Source: Coriobacteriia bacterium (lineage in GTDB: Bacteria; Actinomycetota; Coriobacteriia; Anaerosomatales; Anaerosomataceae). From it: a DNA stretch of 64,000 nucleotides. The translations under genes were made by a program, and so were the position numbers. The notes under the pieces were generated by a model that made no database searches, was not told the origin of the DNA, and saw only the letters and a list, made by a program, of their open reading frames with translations. The stretch is from NCBI GenBank assembly GCA_030651765.1, contig JAUSBY010000001.1, positions 124,001 to 188,000 on the forward strand. Direction: 5' to 3'. Of this stretch, positions 9,481-21,462 are shown piece by piece (position 1 is the stretch's first letter; each line of letters opens with the position of its first letter).

Positions 9481-9534
9481 GTTCCGTCCTAGCTCCTTTG
9501 TCTCACGCCGATCGAACGGCGCGGTCTGCGATCA

Positions 9535-10071
9535 CTACTTGGCAGCCTTGCCGACCTTGCGGCGAACGTGCTCGCCCGCGTAGCGGATACCCTTGCCCTT
9601 ATAGGGCTCCGGCGGACGAATCTTGCGAATCTCCGCGGCGACCTGTCCGACACGCTGCTTGTCGATACCCGAGACCGAGATACGGTTCGGGGCGGGCACT
9701 TCGAACGTGATGCCGTCCTCAGCGGAGACCACCATAGGGTGGCTCAGACCGAGTGAAAGATCGAGGTCCGTGCCCTTGAGCACGGCGCGATACCCGACAC
9801 CCACGATCTCGAGGTCCTTCTTGAAACCCTCCGAGACACCCGTGACCATGTTCGACACGAGCGTACGCGTCAGGCCGTGGAGGCTCCGGTTGCGACGCTC
9901 GTCATTCGGACGCCGGACGTAGATCACGCCGTCTTCGAGGGTGATGTCCATTGCGGGATCGAACGACTGCGAGAGGGTGCCCTTGGGGCCCTTCACCGTC
10001 ACCTGCGATCCGTCGATAGTCACTTCCACACCGGCTGGGACCGGGATGGGCTGCTTGCCGATACGGGACAC
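9535..10071 (-). CDS. rplF: Ribosomal protein uL6
   Basis: A 178-aa L6, a two-domain 50S protein near the sarcin-ricin loop. It opens [17 protein letters not shown] and ends with [25 protein letters not shown], the conserved C-terminal signature. Length equals the family norm. It lies 27 bases after rpsH and 54 before rplR. Confidence 0.98.
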   Translation of the reverse strand: MSRIGKQPIPVPAGVEVTIDGSQVTVKGPKGTLSQSFDPAMDITLEDGVIYVRRPNDERRNRSLHGLTRTLVSNMVTGVSEGFKKDLEIVGVGYRAVLKGTDLDLSLGLSHPMVVSAEDGITFEVPAPNRISVSGIDKQRVGQVAAEIRKIRPPEPYKGKGIRYAGEHVRRKVGKAAK

Positions 10072-10098
10072 GGCTTGCTCCTTTCGTCTCCGGTCCGA

Positions 10099-10497
10099 CT
10101 ACCAGATGTAGGCGATGACTTCGCCGCCCACGCCGGCGGCGCGGGCATGCTTCTCGGTCATGACACCCTGCGACGTGGAGATGACCGCGATGCCGAGGCC
10201 GCCGAGAACGCGCGGCAACTCGTCCTTCTTCGCGTACACGCGCAGGCCGGGCTTGCTGATGCGGCGGATGCCAGTGATGGTGCGCTGCTTCTTCGGCCCG
10301 TACTTCAGGGTGATCGTCAGAGCCGCCTGCGGTTCACCCGGTGCGACTTCATAATCAACGATATAGCCTTCGTCCTTCATGATCTTCGCGATCGCGACGA
10401 GCTTCTTCGAGGAGGGCATCGTGGTGCTCTCCTGGAACGCAGAGTTGGCATTGCGCACGCGCGTCAACATGTCTGCGATGGGATCCGTCATGCTCAT
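10099..10497 (-). CDS. rpsH: Ribosomal protein uS8
   Basis: A 132-aa S8, an early 16S rRNA-binding protein and, in E. coli, the repressor of the spc operon. The C-terminal RNA-binding signature around [27 protein letters not shown] is intact. The start at 10497 ([17 protein letters not shown]) has GGAGG nine bases ahead; the frame is open 78 codons further upstream but that part runs antisense-like through rpsN and is not conserved protein. The 103 bases between rpsN and rpsH include a short CCGGCC/GGCCGG stem. Confidence 0.97.
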   Translation of the reverse strand: MSMTDPIADMLTRVRNANSAFQESTTMPSSKKLVAIAKIMKDEGYIVDYEVAPGEPQAALTITLKYGPKKQRTITGIRRISKPGLRVYAKKDELPRVLGGLGIAVISTSQGVMTEKHARAAGVGGEVIAYIW

Positions 10498-10600
10498 GTC
10501 AGTACTCCTCCTATGGTCCTTGACCGTCCGACCCGTCGGTTCACACCGGCCCGTGGCCGGCATGCCTGTCGGATCGACCGCCCTCGGTCGCTGCTTCGGC

Positions 10601-10786
10601 CTACCAGCTGGCCTTGCGGACTCCGGGCAGCTCGCCGCGGCTTGCCAACTCGCGCACGCATATGCGGCACAGACCGAACTGGCGGTAGAAAGCGCGGGGC
10701 CGACCGCAGCGGTTGCAGCGGTTGACCGCACGGACGCCGAACTTCGGCTTGCGCTTGGCCTTGGCGATCATCGACTTCTTTGCCAC
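10601..10786 (-). CDS. rpsN: Ribosomal protein uS14, zinc-binding (type Z)
   Basis: A 61-aa S14 of the short zinc-binding class. The zinc ligands are the two Cys pairs in [20 protein letters not shown]. It assembles late in the 30S head. Its position between rplE and rpsH is standard. The type-Z form agrees with the C+ forms of S4, L33 and L36 elsewhere in the window. Confidence 0.98.
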   Translation of the reverse strand: MAKKSMIAKAKRKPKFGVRAVNRCNRCGRPRAFYRQFGLCRICVRELASRGELPGVRKASW

Positions 10787-10843
10787 GTGCCTTACCTCCT
10801 TGAAGAGGACAGTCCGCCCAACGCGGCCCCGTCCACGTCTTCT

Positions 10844-11386
10844 CTATCGTTTGAACGGGAATCCGAACGCTTCGAGAAGCGCCCGGCACTCCGCGTCTGT
10901 CTTCGCACTCGTGACGAACGTGATGTCCATGCCCCGGATCTTATCGACCTTGTCGTAGTCGATCTCGGGGAAGATCAGCTGCTCGTTGACACCGAGAGAG
11001 TAGTTGCCTCGCCCATCGAACGCCTTATCGCTCACGCCGCGGAAGTCACGGATGCGCGGAAGGGCCGTTGACATCAGGCGGTCCGCAAACTCCCACATGC
11101 GGTCACCGCGGAGGGTGACCTTGCAGCCGACGGCCATGCCCTCGCGAAGCTTGAAGCTCGCGATGGACTTCTTCGCCCGGGTGATCGCCGGCTTCTGCCC
11201 CGAGATGATCGTCATGTCGCTGACGGCGTTCTCCAGCAGCTTGGCGTCCTGTGTCGCGGCGCCCACGCCCATGTTCAAGACGATCTTCTCGAGCCGTGGA
11301 ACCTGGTGCACGTTGGCGTAACCGAAGCGCTCCATAAGCGCCGGTACGACCTCCGTGCGGTACTTCTCTTTGAACCGTGGCACCAC
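10844..11386 (-). CDS. rplE: Ribosomal protein uL5
   Basis: A 180-aa L5, which binds 5S rRNA and contacts the P-site tRNA. Key segments are [18 protein letters not shown], the [24 protein letters not shown] strand-loop, and [23 protein letters not shown]. The start is GTG at 11386, seven bases after GGAGGT; the codon after it is also GTG. The order rplN-rplX-rplE-rpsN is typical. Confidence 0.98.
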   Translation of the reverse strand: MVPRFKEKYRTEVVPALMERFGYANVHQVPRLEKIVLNMGVGAATQDAKLLENAVSDMTIISGQKPAITRAKKSIASFKLREGMAVGCKVTLRGDRMWEFADRLMSTALPRIRDFRGVSDKAFDGRGNYSLGVNEQLIFPEIDYDKVDKIRGMDITFVTSAKTDAECRALLEAFGFPFKR

Positions 11387-11447
11387 TCGTTGTACCTCCG
11401 TTTATCGTGTGCCCGACGGATTTCCGACCCGGCGGGACTTGCCGTAA

Positions 11448-11466
11448 GCGATCGCGGGGCGATCGC
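11448..11466 (-). other. Perfect 8-bp stem-loop between rplX and rplE
   Basis: GCGATCGC at 11448-11455 and again at 11459-11466 are self-complementary and form a stem with a three-base loop. It lies just after the rplX stop, in an 86-base intergenic gap that is long for this operon. No U-tract. Likely an mRNA processing or stability element. Confidence 0.4.
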
Positions 11467-11472
11467 GTGATG

Positions 11473-11796
11473 CTACTTGTCGATGTCCTTGCCACACTTC
11501 TTGCACGTGCGGATGCGAACGCCATCGTCCCGACGCCGACCGACGCGCGTCGGCTGAGCACAGCTCGGACATATGAGCATCAGATTCGAGACGTGGATCG
11601 TGCCTTCCATCTCTATGATGCCGCCCTGTTGGTTCTTCTGGCTGGGCCGGGTGTGCTTCTTGATCATGTGAACGTTCTCGACCACGACGCGTTCTTTCTC
11701 CGGCATGGAGCGGAGGACCTTGCCCTCTTTGCCCTTGTCCTTGCCGGTGAGAACGCGCACCCGGTCGCCTTTGCGGATCGTCAGTGACTTCGACAT
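11473..11796 (-). CDS. rplX: Ribosomal protein uL24 with C-terminal zinc ribbon
   Basis: A 107-aa L24, an assembly initiator of the 50S subunit. The KOW domain is at the N-terminus (IRKGDRVRVLTGKDKGKEGKV). The C-terminal third has two Cys pairs, CPSC at about residue 75 and CKKC near residue 100, a probable zinc ribbon found in many but not all bacterial L24 proteins. It lies 16 bases after rplN. Confidence 0.97.
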   Translation of the reverse strand: MSKSLTIRKGDRVRVLTGKDKGKEGKVLRSMPEKERVVVENVHMIKKHTRPSQKNQQGGIIEMEGTIHVSNLMLICPSCAQPTRVGRRRDDGVRIRTCKKCGKDIDK

Positions 11797-11812
11797 GCTG
11801 TTCTCAAGCCTC

Positions 11813-12181
11813 CTAGAGGACCTCGGGCGCCAGCGACACGATCTTCATGTACTTGCGATCGCGCAACTCGCGCGCGACCGGCCCGAAGATACGCGTACCA
11901 CGCGGATTGCCCTGGAGATCGATGATGACGGCGGCGTTCTCGTCGAACTTGATGTAGCTGCCGTCGGGACGCCGGACTTCCTTCTTACAGCGGACGACGA
12001 CAGCGCGCACCACGTCGCCCTTCTTGACCGCGCCGTTGGGCGTGGCCTCCTTCACGGCGCACACGATGGTGTCGCCGACGTACGCATAGCGCCTCTTGGA
12101 GCCGCCGAGGACCTTGATGCAGGCCACCTTGCGCGCTCCGGAGTTGTCGGCCACTTTGAGCCGGGTCTCCGCCTGGATCAT
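11813..12181 (-). CDS. rplN: Ribosomal protein uL14
   Basis: A 122-aa L14, full length and highly conserved: it begins [18 protein letters not shown] and contains [20 protein letters not shown]. It lies at the 30S-50S interface and is the docking point for silencing factor RsfS. It follows rpsQ after a 70-base gap that contains a short AGCGG/CCGCT stem at about 12212-12231. Confidence 0.98.
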   Translation of the reverse strand: MIQAETRLKVADNSGARKVACIKVLGGSKRRYAYVGDTIVCAVKEATPNGAVKKGDVVRAVVVRCKKEVRRPDGSYIKFDENAAVIIDLQGNPRGTRIFGPVARELRDRKYMKIVSLAPEVL

Positions 12182-12251
12182 CGTTCTCCTCCGTCACTCG
12201 TCCGGTCGTCGGGCAGCGGTATCCGCTCCCGAGAGGACCGCCTCGGTGTGG

Positions 12252-12512
12252 TTACTTGGCCTTCTCGACGATCTCGATCAGGCGCCAGCGCTTCATCTTG
12301 GAGATCGGACGCGTCTCCATGATGCGGACGACGTCACCGACTCCGCACTCGTTGTTCTCGTCGTGCGCATGGAACTTCGTGGATCGGGTGATCATCTTGC
12401 CGTAGAGCGGGTGGCGCTTGCGCGCCTCGACCTTGACGACGCACGTCTTGTCGGCGCCGGCCGAGACGACCACGCCCTGTCGCTCCTTGCGGCTGTTACG
12501 CTCGGTGCTCAT
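12252..12512 (-). CDS. rpsQ: Ribosomal protein uS17
   Basis: An 86-aa S17, an OB-fold protein that binds 16S rRNA helix 11 early in 30S assembly. Conserved elements are [36 protein letters not shown] and [20 protein letters not shown]. It follows rpmC by 15 bases in the S10 block. Confidence 0.98.
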   Translation of the reverse strand: MSTERNSRKERQGVVVSAGADKTCVVKVEARKRHPLYGKMITRSTKFHAHDENNECGVGDVVRIMETRPISKMKRWRLIEIVEKAK

Positions 12513-12527
12513 CTACCGTCCTCCTAC

Positions 12528-12737
12528 TTACGCCTGGGGCTTCGCGGCCGCGATCTCACGGGCACGCAGCTCAGTGTGCAGGCGTGCTATGTCCTTCTTG
12601 ACCACGTTGATGCGGTGCGGGTTATCGAGCTGGCCGGTGGCAAGCTGGAACCGGAGGTTGAAAAGCTCCGTCCGGCGTTCCTTCAACTTGTCGGCTATCT
12701 CAGTCTCCGCAAGGTCTCTGATCTCTGTAGCTTTCAT
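12528..12737 (-). CDS. rpmC: Ribosomal protein uL29
   Basis: A 69-aa helical hairpin protein at the tunnel exit, where it helps dock trigger factor and SRP with L23. The family signature [29 protein letters not shown] is complete. It begins directly after the rplP stop with no spacer, so translation is coupled. Confidence 0.97.
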   Translation of the reverse strand: MKATEIRDLAETEIADKLKERRTELFNLRFQLATGQLDNPHRINVVKKDIARLHTELRAREIAAAKPQA

Positions 12738-13163
12738 CTATCCTTCACCGCCACTGTCGGAGCGGGTCACGAACTTGCACTTGATCGGCAGCTTCTGAGC
12801 AGCCAGCCTCATTGCCTCTTTCGCAACCTCTTCACTTACGCCTGCCACCTCGAACATGATGCGCCCGGGCTTGACCACGGCAACCCACTTCTCGGGGTTA
12901 CCCTTGCCCGAGCCCATACGGGTCTCGGCCGGCTTCTGCGTAACGGGCTTGTCCGGGAAGATGTTGATCCAGACCTTACCGCCACGCTTCATGTACCGCG
13001 TCATCGCGACACGGGCCGCCTCGATCTGGCGGTTGGTGATCCACGCAGGCTCGAGGGCTTTGAGGCCGAAGTCGCCGAACGCGATCTCCGTACCGCCCTT
13101 GGCGATGCCCTTGCGCGAACCGCGCATCACCTTGCGGTGCTTGACTCGCTTGGGAAGCAGCAT
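12738..13163 (-). CDS. rplP: Ribosomal protein uL16
   Basis: A 141-aa L16 that organises the A-site tRNA region of the 50S. It starts [19 protein letters not shown] and has [20 protein letters not shown] and [18 protein letters not shown]. It directly abuts both rpsC and rpmC, without intergenic bases on either side. Confidence 0.98.
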   Translation of the reverse strand: MLLPKRVKHRKVMRGSRKGIAKGGTEIAFGDFGLKALEPAWITNRQIEAARVAMTRYMKRGGKVWINIFPDKPVTQKPAETRMGSGKGNPEKWVAVVKPGRIMFEVAGVSEEVAKEAMRLAAQKLPIKCKFVTRSDSGGEG

Positions 13164-13901
13164 CTAGCCTCTCCTTCCGTTTCCGGCGCCAGCGCCGCGA
13201 CGGCCACGCGGGCGATCGCGATCCGGGCGGGGACGCTCGACGAGCGCGGCTTCCTCGGCAGCGGTCATCGTCTGACCCGGGAGCTTGTCTCCACGGTAGA
13301 CATGGACCTTGACGCCGACGACACCGAAGGTCGTCACGGCGTCGGTGGTGCCGTAGTCGATCTTGGCACGCAGGGTGTGGAGCGGCACGCGACCCTCGCG
13401 GTACCACTCACGGCGACCCATCTCGGCACCGCCGAGACGACCCGAACACTGGATCCGGATGCCGAGCGCACCGCTCTTCATCGCGCTGGTGACTGCCTTC
13501 TTCATCGCGCGGCGGAACGACACACGCGCAACGAGCTGATCGGCCACGCTCTGCGCAACAAGTGTGGCGTCAAGCTCCGGGCGCTTGATCTCGACGATGT
13601 TCACGGCCACGGGGTGACCGGCGAGCTTCTCGAGATCCTTGCGGAGCGTGTCGACCTCGGCGCCCTTCTTGCCGATGACGATGCCCGGGCGGGCCGTCCA
13701 CACCTCGACGAAGACCTTGTCGCCCTTGCGCTCGATATCGATGCGCGACACCGCGGCGCGCTTCAGCTTCGCCTGCAGGTACTTGCGCAGCGCGAGGTCC
13801 TCAGCCAGCGTCTTGCTGTAGCCCTTGTCCTGGAACCAGCGGCTTCGCCACTCCTCGGTGATACCGAGGCGGAACCCTATCGGCTGGACTTTCTGACCCA
13901 T
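13164..13901 (-). CDS. rpsC: Ribosomal protein uS3
   Basis: A 245-aa S3 at the mRNA entry tunnel of the 30S, with helicase function. The N-terminus [23 protein letters not shown], the KH domain with [21 protein letters not shown] (GxxG loop) and the C-terminal domain with [24 protein letters not shown] are all present. The last 25 residues are Arg/Gly-rich, a tail of variable length in the family. It lies four bases after rplV. Confidence 0.98.
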   Translation of the reverse strand: MGQKVQPIGFRLGITEEWRSRWFQDKGYSKTLAEDLALRKYLQAKLKRAAVSRIDIERKGDKVFVEVWTARPGIVIGKKGAEVDTLRKDLEKLAGHPVAVNIVEIKRPELDATLVAQSVADQLVARVSFRRAMKKAVTSAMKSGALGIRIQCSGRLGGAEMGRREWYREGRVPLHTLRAKIDYGTTDAVTTFGVVGVKVHVYRGDKLPGQTMTAAEEAALVERPRPDRDRPRGRRGAGAGNGRRG

Positions 13902-13905
13902 CGCC

Positions 13906-14247
13906 TTACGCCTCCTCTCGCTGCTTCACGACCACCGTGATGTGGCTCGTGCGCTTGTTGATGCGGAACGCACGGCCCATGGCGCGCGGGCGGATGCGCT
14001 TGATCGTCGGACCTTCGTTCACGTACGCCTCGGAGACGAAGAGCGTCTCGGGCCTGATGCGGTGCTGCTTCTCGGCGTTGGCCGCGGCACTGTGCACGAC
14101 CTTGCCGACGACCTCCGCAGCAGCGCGGGGAGTGAACTTGAGGATCGCCTCGGCGTCAGGGACAGACTTGCCCCGGACGAGGTCGACGACCTCGCGCGCC
14201 TTGCGCGGGCTCACCCTCACGAACTTTGCGGTAGCTCTGGCTTCCAT
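13906..14247 (-). CDS. rplV: Ribosomal protein uL22
   Basis: A 113-aa L22 with the long beta-hairpin (about residues 80-100) that lines the exit tunnel and is the site of macrolide-affecting changes. Conserved [25 protein letters not shown] and [25 protein letters not shown] are present. It lies 73 bases after rpsS; the gap shows no clear element. Confidence 0.98.
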   Translation of the reverse strand: MEARATAKFVRVSPRKAREVVDLVRGKSVPDAEAILKFTPRAAAEVVGKVVHSAAANAEKQHRIRPETLFVSEAYVNEGPTIKRIRPRAMGRAFRINKRTSHITVVVKQREEA

Positions 14248-14320
14248 CTACTCAAGACCTCCGACCGTCATCCGACACGCGCGGTGACGCGCAGCCGGGT
14301 TCAGTGACACGTGCTCTGCC

Positions 14321-14596
14321 CTAGCGCTTGCCCTTCCTGTCGGCCGCATGGCCGCGGAACGTGCGCGTCGGGGAGAACTCGCCGAACTTGTGCCCCACCA
14401 TCGACTCGGTGACGTACACCGGTACATGCTTGCGGCCGTCGTGTACGGCGACCGTGTGACCGACCATCTCCGGGAAGATGGTGGACGCACGTGACCACGT
14501 CTTGATGACCCGCTTCTCGCCTGCCTCGTTCATGTCCTGAATACGCTTCAGGAGCCGCGGCTCGACGTAGGGTCCCTTCTTCAGGCTTCTGCTCAT
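14321..14596 (-). CDS. rpsS: Ribosomal protein uS19
   Basis: A 91-aa S19 of the 30S head, in contact with S13 and the A-site tRNA. It begins [19 protein letters not shown] and has the [25 protein letters not shown] segment and the [14 protein letters not shown] signature. It follows rplB after 18 bases, as is standard in the S10 operon. Confidence 0.98.
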   Translation of the reverse strand: MSRSLKKGPYVEPRLLKRIQDMNEAGEKRVIKTWSRASTIFPEMVGHTVAVHDGRKHVPVYVTESMVGHKFGEFSPTRTFRGHAADRKGKR

Positions 14597-14614
14597 CTCT
14601 TACTCCCTATCCCG

Positions 14615-15445
14615 CTACTTCTTGCGGCGGCGGATGATCATCCGATCGGACGCGTTGGTCTTGGAGCGCGTGCGGTGACCCTTGGTGGGGACGCCCCACG
14701 GCGTGACCGGGTGACGACCGGCGGTCTTGTTCTTGCCCTCGCCACCACCGTGCGGGTGGTCGACCGGGTTCATCGCAGTACCACGCACGGTCGGTCGCTT
14801 GCCGAGGTGGCGGTTGCGACCGGCCTTGCCGATCGAGATGTTCGCGTGATCGCTGTTGCCCACTTCGCCGACCGTGGCGCGGCAGGACAGCCGGACCATA
14901 CGCATCTCGGAAGAGGGCATACGCAGGATCGCGTTGGGGCCTTCCTTGCCGATGAGCTGCGCCGAGGTGCCAGCCGAGCGAGCGATCGCAGCACCCTTGC
15001 CCGGCTGAAGCTCGATCGCGTGCACGACGGTACCCGTCGGGATGTTCTCGAGTGGCAGCGCGTTGCCCGGCTTGATGTCGGCGCCCGGTCCGGAGAGCAC
15101 GACATCGCCCACACCAAGCTTCTCCGGCGCGAGGATGTAGCGCTTCTCGCCGTCGGCGTAGTGCAGCAGCGCGATGCGGGCCGACCGGTTCGGGTCGTAC
15201 TCGATCGTCGCGACCTTGGCGGGAATGCCGTCCTTGTTCCGCTTGAAGTCTATCTTGCGGTACTGACGCTTGTGGCCGCCACCCTGGTGTCGCGTGGTGA
15301 TGCGGCCGTTGTTGTTGCGGCCGCCACGCTTGGGCAGCGGCTCCAACAGCGACTTCTCGGGCGTCGTCGTCGTGATCTCCGAGAAATCGGAGACCGTCTG
15401 AAAACGACGACCCGGTGAGGTCGGCTTGTACCTTTTCAGTCCCAT
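14615..15445 (-). CDS. rplB: Ribosomal protein uL2
   Basis: A 276-aa L2, essential for subunit association and peptidyl transfer. The C-terminal signature [19 protein letters not shown] contains the His needed for activity. Two ATG codons are adjacent; I took the second ([14 protein letters not shown], 15445) because AAGGAG is then five bases away and the length equals the family norm. A 147-base gap to rplW upstream is long for this operon and holds a strong stem-loop. Confidence 0.97.
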   Translation of the reverse strand: MGLKRYKPTSPGRRFQTVSDFSEITTTTPEKSLLEPLPKRGGRNNNGRITTRHQGGGHKRQYRKIDFKRNKDGIPAKVATIEYDPNRSARIALLHYADGEKRYILAPEKLGVGDVVLSGPGADIKPGNALPLENIPTGTVVHAIELQPGKGAAIARSAGTSAQLIGKEGPNAILRMPSSEMRMVRLSCRATVGEVGNSDHANISIGKAGRNRHLGKRPTVRGTAMNPVDHPHGGGEGKNKTAGRHPVTPWGVPTKGHRTRSKTNASDRMIIRRRKK

Positions 15446-15557
15446 CATCTCTCCTTCCGTCCGATTGCCAGACCGCTGGGACTCGCGAGGCTTAGTGCTC
15501 CCTCACGCGGTCCGACGCCGGACTCAGTTCCTACCACGGTGCCGGGCGGCTCCATGT

Positions 15558-15593
15558 ACCCTCGCGCTCCCGCACAAACGGGAGTGCCAGGGT
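15558..15593 (-). terminator. Long stem-loop directly after rplW
   Basis: Bases 15558-15572 pair with 15579-15593 around a six-base loop: a 15-bp stem with one mismatch and one G-U pair. It abuts the rplW stop codon. There is no U-tract. Placed in the middle of the S10 operon, it is more likely an attenuator, processing site or 3' protecting hairpin than a full terminator, because rplB has no visible promoter of its own. Confidence 0.55.
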
Positions 15594-15877
15594 TACCGTC
15601 CGGCGAACAAATCGATCGTGTCCCCTGCCTTCAGGGTGACGATCGCCTTCTTCCATGAGCGCGACAATCCCTTATTGTAGCGAAGTCTCCGCGGTTTACC
15701 AGAGACATTCATCGTGTTGACCTTTTCGACCCGCACGTTGAAGATCTCCTCGATCGCCTGGGCGATCTGCTCCTTCACCGCATCGCGGTGGACCTCGAAG
15801 GTGTACCGGCCCTGCTCCATCAGATCGTAGCTCTTCTCCGACACGATCGGCCGAATGATGACGTCATGTGCATTCAT
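15593..15877 (-). CDS. rplW: Ribosomal protein uL23
   Basis: A 94-aa L23 at the tunnel exit, docking point for trigger factor and SRP. The typical IIRPIVSEKSYDLMEQGRYTF opening and the GKPRRLRYNKGLSRSWKKAIVTL RNA-binding segment are present. The start at 15877 ([10 protein letters not shown]) overlaps the rplD stop as TGATG; an earlier in-frame start adds eight unconserved residues. A stem-loop follows immediately. Confidence 0.97.
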   Translation of the reverse strand: MNAHDVIIRPIVSEKSYDLMEQGRYTFEVHRDAVKEQIAQAIEEIFNVRVEKVNTMNVSGKPRRLRYNKGLSRSWKKAIVTLKAGDTIDLFAGR

Positions 15878-16500
15878 CAGCTCAGCACCCCCTCGAGCCA
15901 CTCGAGTGCCGGCCGCGTGAACAGCAGCGACACGTTGTCCACGAGGTCATAGGTGTTCGCCTCAGACGCAGTGATGACGCGGACCCGGGGCAGATTGCGC
16001 AGCGACTTGATCGCATCCCAGTCGTCGTTATCCACAACCACCGTCACGCGACGGTCGATGCCAAGGGCCGCCAGGATCGCAGCAGCCTGACTGGTCGAGG
16101 GAGCATCGAGACCGAAGCCGTCGATGACATAGAGCTCACCGTCGGCGTTCTTAGCCGACAGAACGCTTCGCATGGCAAGCTTCACGACCTTGTTCGGGAC
16201 CTTGAAGGCGTAGCTACGCGGCGTCGGACCGAAGATGACTCCGCCGCCCTTCCACTGACCGGCGCGTATCGAGCCCTGGCGCGCGCGGCCCGTGCCCTTC
16301 TGGCGCCACGGCTTGGCGCCGCCACCCGAAACATCGCTGCGCCCCTTGGTGCTCTGGGTACCCTGACGGCGAGCCGCCATCTGCGAGCGCACGACCTGGT
16401 GCACGGCGAAGGGGTTCGGCTCGATCGCGAAGATGGAGTCCGCGACTTCAGCCGATGCCACCTTCTTGCCTGCGGTGTCTTTCACTTCCAGTGTTGCCAT
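15877..16500 (-). CDS. rplD: Ribosomal protein uL4
   Basis: A 207-aa L4, a tunnel protein and in E. coli the repressor of the S10 operon. The tunnel loop [23 protein letters not shown] is clear at about residues 55-80. The C-terminal half has the Rossmann-like fold with a VVVDNDD strand. It is translationally coupled to rplW by a one-base overlap and follows rplC after 42 bases. Confidence 0.98.
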   Translation of the reverse strand: MATLEVKDTAGKKVASAEVADSIFAIEPNPFAVHQVVRSQMAARRQGTQSTKGRSDVSGGGAKPWRQKGTGRARQGSIRAGQWKGGGVIFGPTPRSYAFKVPNKVVKLAMRSVLSAKNADGELYVIDGFGLDAPSTSQAAAILAALGIDRRVTVVVDNDDWDAIKSLRNLPRVRVITASEANTYDLVDNVSLLFTRPALEWLEGVLS

Positions 16501-16542
16501 CGTCTACTCCTTGAGTTACGAAACCGACGTCCGCCGGATCGA

Positions 16543-17163
16543 TTACGCGAGGCGGATCGTCAGGAGACTGTCCTTGCCACCGGGAACGGCGCCCTTCACG
16601 AGCAACAGGTGCTGCTCGGCATCAACGCGAACGATCTCGATGTTGCGGACGGTGACGGTGTCGCCGCCCATGCGGCCCGGCATCCTGACGCCTTTGAAGA
16701 TACGAGATGGCGTGGAGGCCTGACCGACCGAGCCGGGCACGCGGTGAGCGTGCGAACCATGGCCGCCGGGGCCACCCTTGAAGTTGTGACGCTTCATGAC
16801 ACCGGCGAAGCCTTTACCCTTGCTCGTGCCGGTGACGTGAACGTGCTGGCCCGCCTCGAAACCATCGACCGTGACCTCCTGGCCGGGCTTGAAGCTCTCG
16901 CCCTCGGCGATGGGGACCTCGGCGACGAAGCGCCTCGGGGTGACGCCCGCCTTGGCGAAGTGGCCGGTCTCGGGCTTGTTCACCCGGGACTCCTTCACAT
17001 CGCCGAACGCGAGCTGCACGGCCTCGTAGCCGTCACGCTCGATGGTGCGAACCTGGGAGACCACGCAGGGGCCGGCCTCGATGACCGTGACCGGGATGAG
17101 CCGGTCGTCATCGGACCAGACCTGGGTCATGCCCAGTTTCCTTCCGAGAATCGCAGTTGCCAT
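16543..17163 (-). CDS. rplC: Ribosomal protein uL3
   Basis: A 206-aa L3, an assembly initiator that reaches toward the peptidyl transferase centre. It starts MATAILGRKLGMTQVWSDD and carries the family signature FKGGPGGHGSHAHRVPGSVGQASTPSRIFKG, with the Gln that is methylated in some bacteria. It follows rpsJ after a 104-base gap in which I see no convincing element. Confidence 0.98.
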   Translation of the reverse strand: MATAILGRKLGMTQVWSDDDRLIPVTVIEAGPCVVSQVRTIERDGYEAVQLAFGDVKESRVNKPETGHFAKAGVTPRRFVAEVPIAEGESFKPGQEVTVDGFEAGQHVHVTGTSKGKGFAGVMKRHNFKGGPGGHGSHAHRVPGSVGQASTPSRIFKGVRMPGRMGGDTVTVRNIEIVRVDAEQHLLLVKGAVPGGKDSLLTIRLA

Positions 17164-17267
17164 CGTCGTGCCTTTCTGTCGTGCGGTCTTTAGGACCCGT
17201 CACATCGCCTTTCCCGGCGACGCTCCCCAGAGGACCGCTCTTCTCGACCGGCGGGTGCCGGGTGTGC

Positions 17268-17576
17268 CTAGAGCTTGATCTCGATGTCGACGCCGGCCGG
17301 CAGGTCGAGACGCATGAGCGAGTCGACCGTCTTGGGCGTTGGCTCGAGGATGTCGATGAGGCGCTTGTGCGTCCGCATCTCGAAGTGCTCGCGGCTGTCC
17401 TTGTTCACGTGCGGCGAGCGGATGACGCAGTACAGGTTGCGCTCGGTGGGAAGCGGGATCGGTCCCGCCACACGGGCGCCCGTCTTCTGCGCGGTCTCCA
17501 CGATGAGCTTCGTGGACTTGTCCACGATCTCGTGGTCGTACGCCTTGAGCCGGATGCGGATCTTCTGGTTCGCCAA
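17268..17576 (-). CDS. rpsJ: Ribosomal protein uS10 / NusE
   Basis: A 102-aa S10, which also acts as the antitermination factor NusE with NusB and Nus[25 protein letters not shown] at the start and [16 protein letters not shown] in the middle are diagnostic. It follows tuf by 32 bases, so here the S10 operon is continuous with the str operon rather than having a clear promoter of its own. Confidence 0.98.
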   Translation of the reverse strand: MANQKIRIRLKAYDHEIVDKSTKLIVETAQKTGARVAGPIPLPTERNLYCVIRSPHVNKDSREHFEMRTHKRLIDILEPTPKTVDSLMRLDLPAGVDIEIKL

Positions 17577-17608
17577 CTTGCTTACCTCCGTCTTGTACAG
17601 ACTGAAAG

Positions 17609-18817
<1,209 letters not shown>

Positions 18818-18827
18818 CGTCGTCTCC

Positions 18828-20921
18828 CTAACCCTGCTCGCCGCCGGCTTTGGCGACGATCTCTTCGGCGATGGACTTCGGCACTGGCTCGTACGCCTTG
18901 AACTGCATGGTGTACGCTGCACGACCCTGGGTGCGCGACCGCAGGTCTGTCGCGTAGCCGAACATGTTCGCAAGCGGCACCTTGCCGCGGACGACCTGCG
19001 AGTGACCGCGTGGCTCCATGCCCTCGATGTGACCGCGACGGCTTGAGATGTCGCCCATCACATCGCCCATGAAGTCCTCGGGCGTGTCGATCTCGACGGC
19101 CATGACCGGCTCGAGAAGGACGGGGCCCGACTTGCGGAGCGCGTCTTTGATGCCCATCGAGCCGGCGATCTTGAACGCCATCTCCGAGGAGTCGACGTCG
19201 TGGTACGAACCGTCGACGAGTTGGACCTTGATGTCGACGACCGGGAAGCCTGCGAGGACGCCCGTCGTGAGCGCCTCCTGGATCCCCTTGTCGACAGCCG
19301 GGATGTACTCCTTGGGGATGACGCCGCCGACGATCTTGTTCTCGAAGACGTAGCCGGCGCCCGGCTCCTGCGGCGAGACGTTGAGGACGACGTGACCGTA
19401 CTGACCGCGGCCGCCGGTCTGGCGCACGAACTTGGACTGTACCTCGATCACGGGGCGACCCGCGGTCTCGCGGTACGCGACCTGCGGCTTGCCGACGTTG
19501 GCCTCGATCTTGAACTCACGCAGCAGGCGGTCGACGATGACCTCGAGGTGCAACTCGCCCATGCCGGCGATGATGGTCTGACCCGTGTCCTCGTCGGTGC
19601 GCACGCGGAACGTCGGGTCTTCCTCGGCCAGTTTGGCCAGAGCAACACCGAGCTTGTCCTGCTCGGCCTTGGTCTTGGGCTCTATTGCGATGTCGATGAC
19701 GGGGTCCGGGAAGACCATGGACTCGAGCAGCACCGCGTCGTCGTCGGCACACAGCGTGTCGCCGGTCGTGGTGTTCTTGAGTCCGACAGCGGCTACGATG
19801 TCGCCAGCGAAGACCTGGTCGATGTCCTCGCGGTGATTGGCGTGCATCTGCAGCAGCCGGCCGAAGCGCTCCTTGTGGCCCTTTGTGGCGTTGAGCACGT
19901 ACGAGCCCGAGGTGATCGTGCCCGAGTACACCCGGAAGTAGGTCAGCTTGCCGACGTACGGGTCGGTCATGACCTTGAACGCGAGGGCCGCGAACGGCGC
20001 CTTGTCGTCTGCCGGCCGCGCGACCTCCTCGCCGGTCTTGGCCGAGATGCCGGTGACGGCGGGGATGTCCAGTGGTGACGGCAGGAAGTCGATGATGGCG
20101 TCGAGCAGCGCCTGCACGCCCTTGTTCTTGAACGAGGCGCCACAGACGACCGGCGTGATAGCGCACGCAACGGTGGCCGTGCGCAGAGCCCGCTTGAGCT
20201 CGTCGATGCCGATCTCCTCGTCGCCGAGGAACTTCTCCAGCAGGCCGTCATCGAACTCGGCAGCGGCCTCCACGAGGTCGTGGCGGTGCAGCTCGGCATC
20301 GTCGGACATATGGACCGGGATCGGCTCGATCGAAGGGTTGATGCCCTTGTCGTCCTCATTGAAGTGGATCGCATGCATCTCGATGAGATCGATGATGCCC
20401 TCGAACTTGTCCTCGGCGCCGATCGGCAGCTGCAGGAGGACCGGGCGCGTGCCCAGGCGCTCCTTCATCATGTCGATGACCTTGTGGAAGTCCGCGCCGG
20501 TGCGGTCCATCTTGTTGATGTAGGCGATACGCGGGACACCGTACCGGTCAGCCTGGCGCCAGACGGTCTCGGACTGAGGCTGGACGCCACCGACGGCGCA
20601 GAACACCGCAACCGTGCCGTCGAGCACGCGCAGTGAGCGCTCGACTTCCACGGTGAAGTCCACGTGGCCGGGCGTGTCTATGATCTGAATACGATGGTCG
20701 CGCCAGAAGCACGTGGTCGCGGCCGACGTGATCGTGATGCCACGCTCCTGCTCCTGAACCATCCAGTCCATCGTAGCGGCGCCGTCATGGACCTCGCCGA
20801 TCTTGTGCGACTTTCCCGTGTAGAACAGGATTCGCTCGGTCGTCGTGGTCTTGCCGGCATCGATATGGGCCATGATCCCGATGTTTCGGGTCTGGGCAAG
20901 CGGGGTCCTCTTAACAGCCAT
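18828..20921 (-). CDS. fusA: Elongation factor G
   Basis: A 697-aa EF-G, the translocase of the ribosome. GTPase motifs [13 protein letters not shown] (17-29), DTPGHVDFT (about 84-92) and NKMDR (about 138-142) are present, and domains II-V follow, with domain [17 protein letters not shown] and [11 protein letters not shown]. Length equals the family norm. It lies between rpsG and tuf in the str operon with gaps of 33 and 10 bases. Confidence 0.98.
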   Translation of the reverse strand: MAVKRTPLAQTRNIGIMAHIDAGKTTTTERILFYTGKSHKIGEVHDGAATMDWMVQEQERGITITSAATTCFWRDHRIQIIDTPGHVDFTVEVERSLRVLDGTVAVFCAVGGVQPQSETVWRQADRYGVPRIAYINKMDRTGADFHKVIDMMKERLGTRPVLLQLPIGAEDKFEGIIDLIEMHAIHFNEDDKGINPSIEPIPVHMSDDAELHRHDLVEAAAEFDDGLLEKFLGDEEIGIDELKRALRTATVACAITPVVCGASFKNKGVQALLDAIIDFLPSPLDIPAVTGISAKTGEEVARPADDKAPFAALAFKVMTDPYVGKLTYFRVYSGTITSGSYVLNATKGHKERFGRLLQMHANHREDIDQVFAGDIVAAVGLKNTTTGDTLCADDDAVLLESMVFPDPVIDIAIEPKTKAEQDKLGVALAKLAEEDPTFRVRTDEDTGQTIIAGMGELHLEVIVDRLLREFKIEANVGKPQVAYRETAGRPVIEVQSKFVRQTGGRGQYGHVVLNVSPQEPGAGYVFENKIVGGVIPKEYIPAVDKGIQEALTTGVLAGFPVVDIKVQLVDGSYHDVDSSEMAFKIAGSMGIKDALRKSGPVLLEPVMAVEIDTPEDFMGDVMGDISSRRGHIEGMEPRGHSQVVRGKVPLANMFGYATDLRSRTQGRAAYTMQFKAYEPVPKSIAEEIVAKAGGEQG

Positions 20922-20954
20922 GCGAGTATCTCGTCCTCTTCCTCGGTCTCGACA

Positions 20955-21425
20955 CTACCAACGGTAGTGGCTGAACGCGCGGTTGCTCTCGGCCATCTTG
21001 TATAGGTCCTCGCGCTTCTTGACCGAAGCGCCGAGGCCGTTGGCGGCGTCCATGATCTCACCGGCGAGGCGCTCGGCCATCGTCTTCTCCCGGCGCTTGC
21101 GGGAGTAGCCGACGATCCAACGGATCGCGAGCGTCGTCGAACGGCGCGAGTTGACCTCGATCGGCACCTGATACGTGGCGCCACCGACGCGCTTCGGCTT
21201 GACCTCGAGCGTGGGGCGCACGTTGTCCATGGCCTTCTTGAAGACCGACAGCGGATCCTGCCCCATCTTCTGCTCGACGATATCGAACGCACCGTAGACG
21301 ATTCTCTCGGCAACGGACTTCTTGCCGTCGAGCAGGACCTTGTTCGTAAGCTGCGTCACCAGCCGGTTGTTATAGACCGGGTCTGGCATCACTTCGCGAC
21401 GCTGCGCTGCTGCACGCCTGGGCAT
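20955..21425 (-). CDS. rpsG: Ribosomal protein uS7
   Basis: A 156-aa S7, which nucleates the 30S head and touches the E-site tRNA. Typical segments are [37 protein letters not shown] and the [19 protein letters not shown] stretch. In E. coli S7 represses the str operon. A stem-loop lies in the 76-base gap between rpsL and rpsG. Confidence 0.98.
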   Translation of the reverse strand: MPRRAAAQRREVMPDPVYNNRLVTQLTNKVLLDGKKSVAERIVYGAFDIVEQKMGQDPLSVFKKAMDNVRPTLEVKPKRVGGATYQVPIEVNSRRSTTLAIRWIVGYSRKRREKTMAERLAGEIMDAANGLGASVKKREDLYKMAESNRAFSHYRW

Positions 21426-21462
21426 CTCTCACTCCTCTACCTCAACAGGTGATTCGCCGGAT

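Noticed and set aside
10498-10731. N-terminal extension of rpsH by 78 codons
   Set aside because: It overlaps rpsN and has no S8 homology; the start at 10497 has a good ribosome site. The same reasoning removed extensions of rpsD, tuf copy 1 and rpoA.
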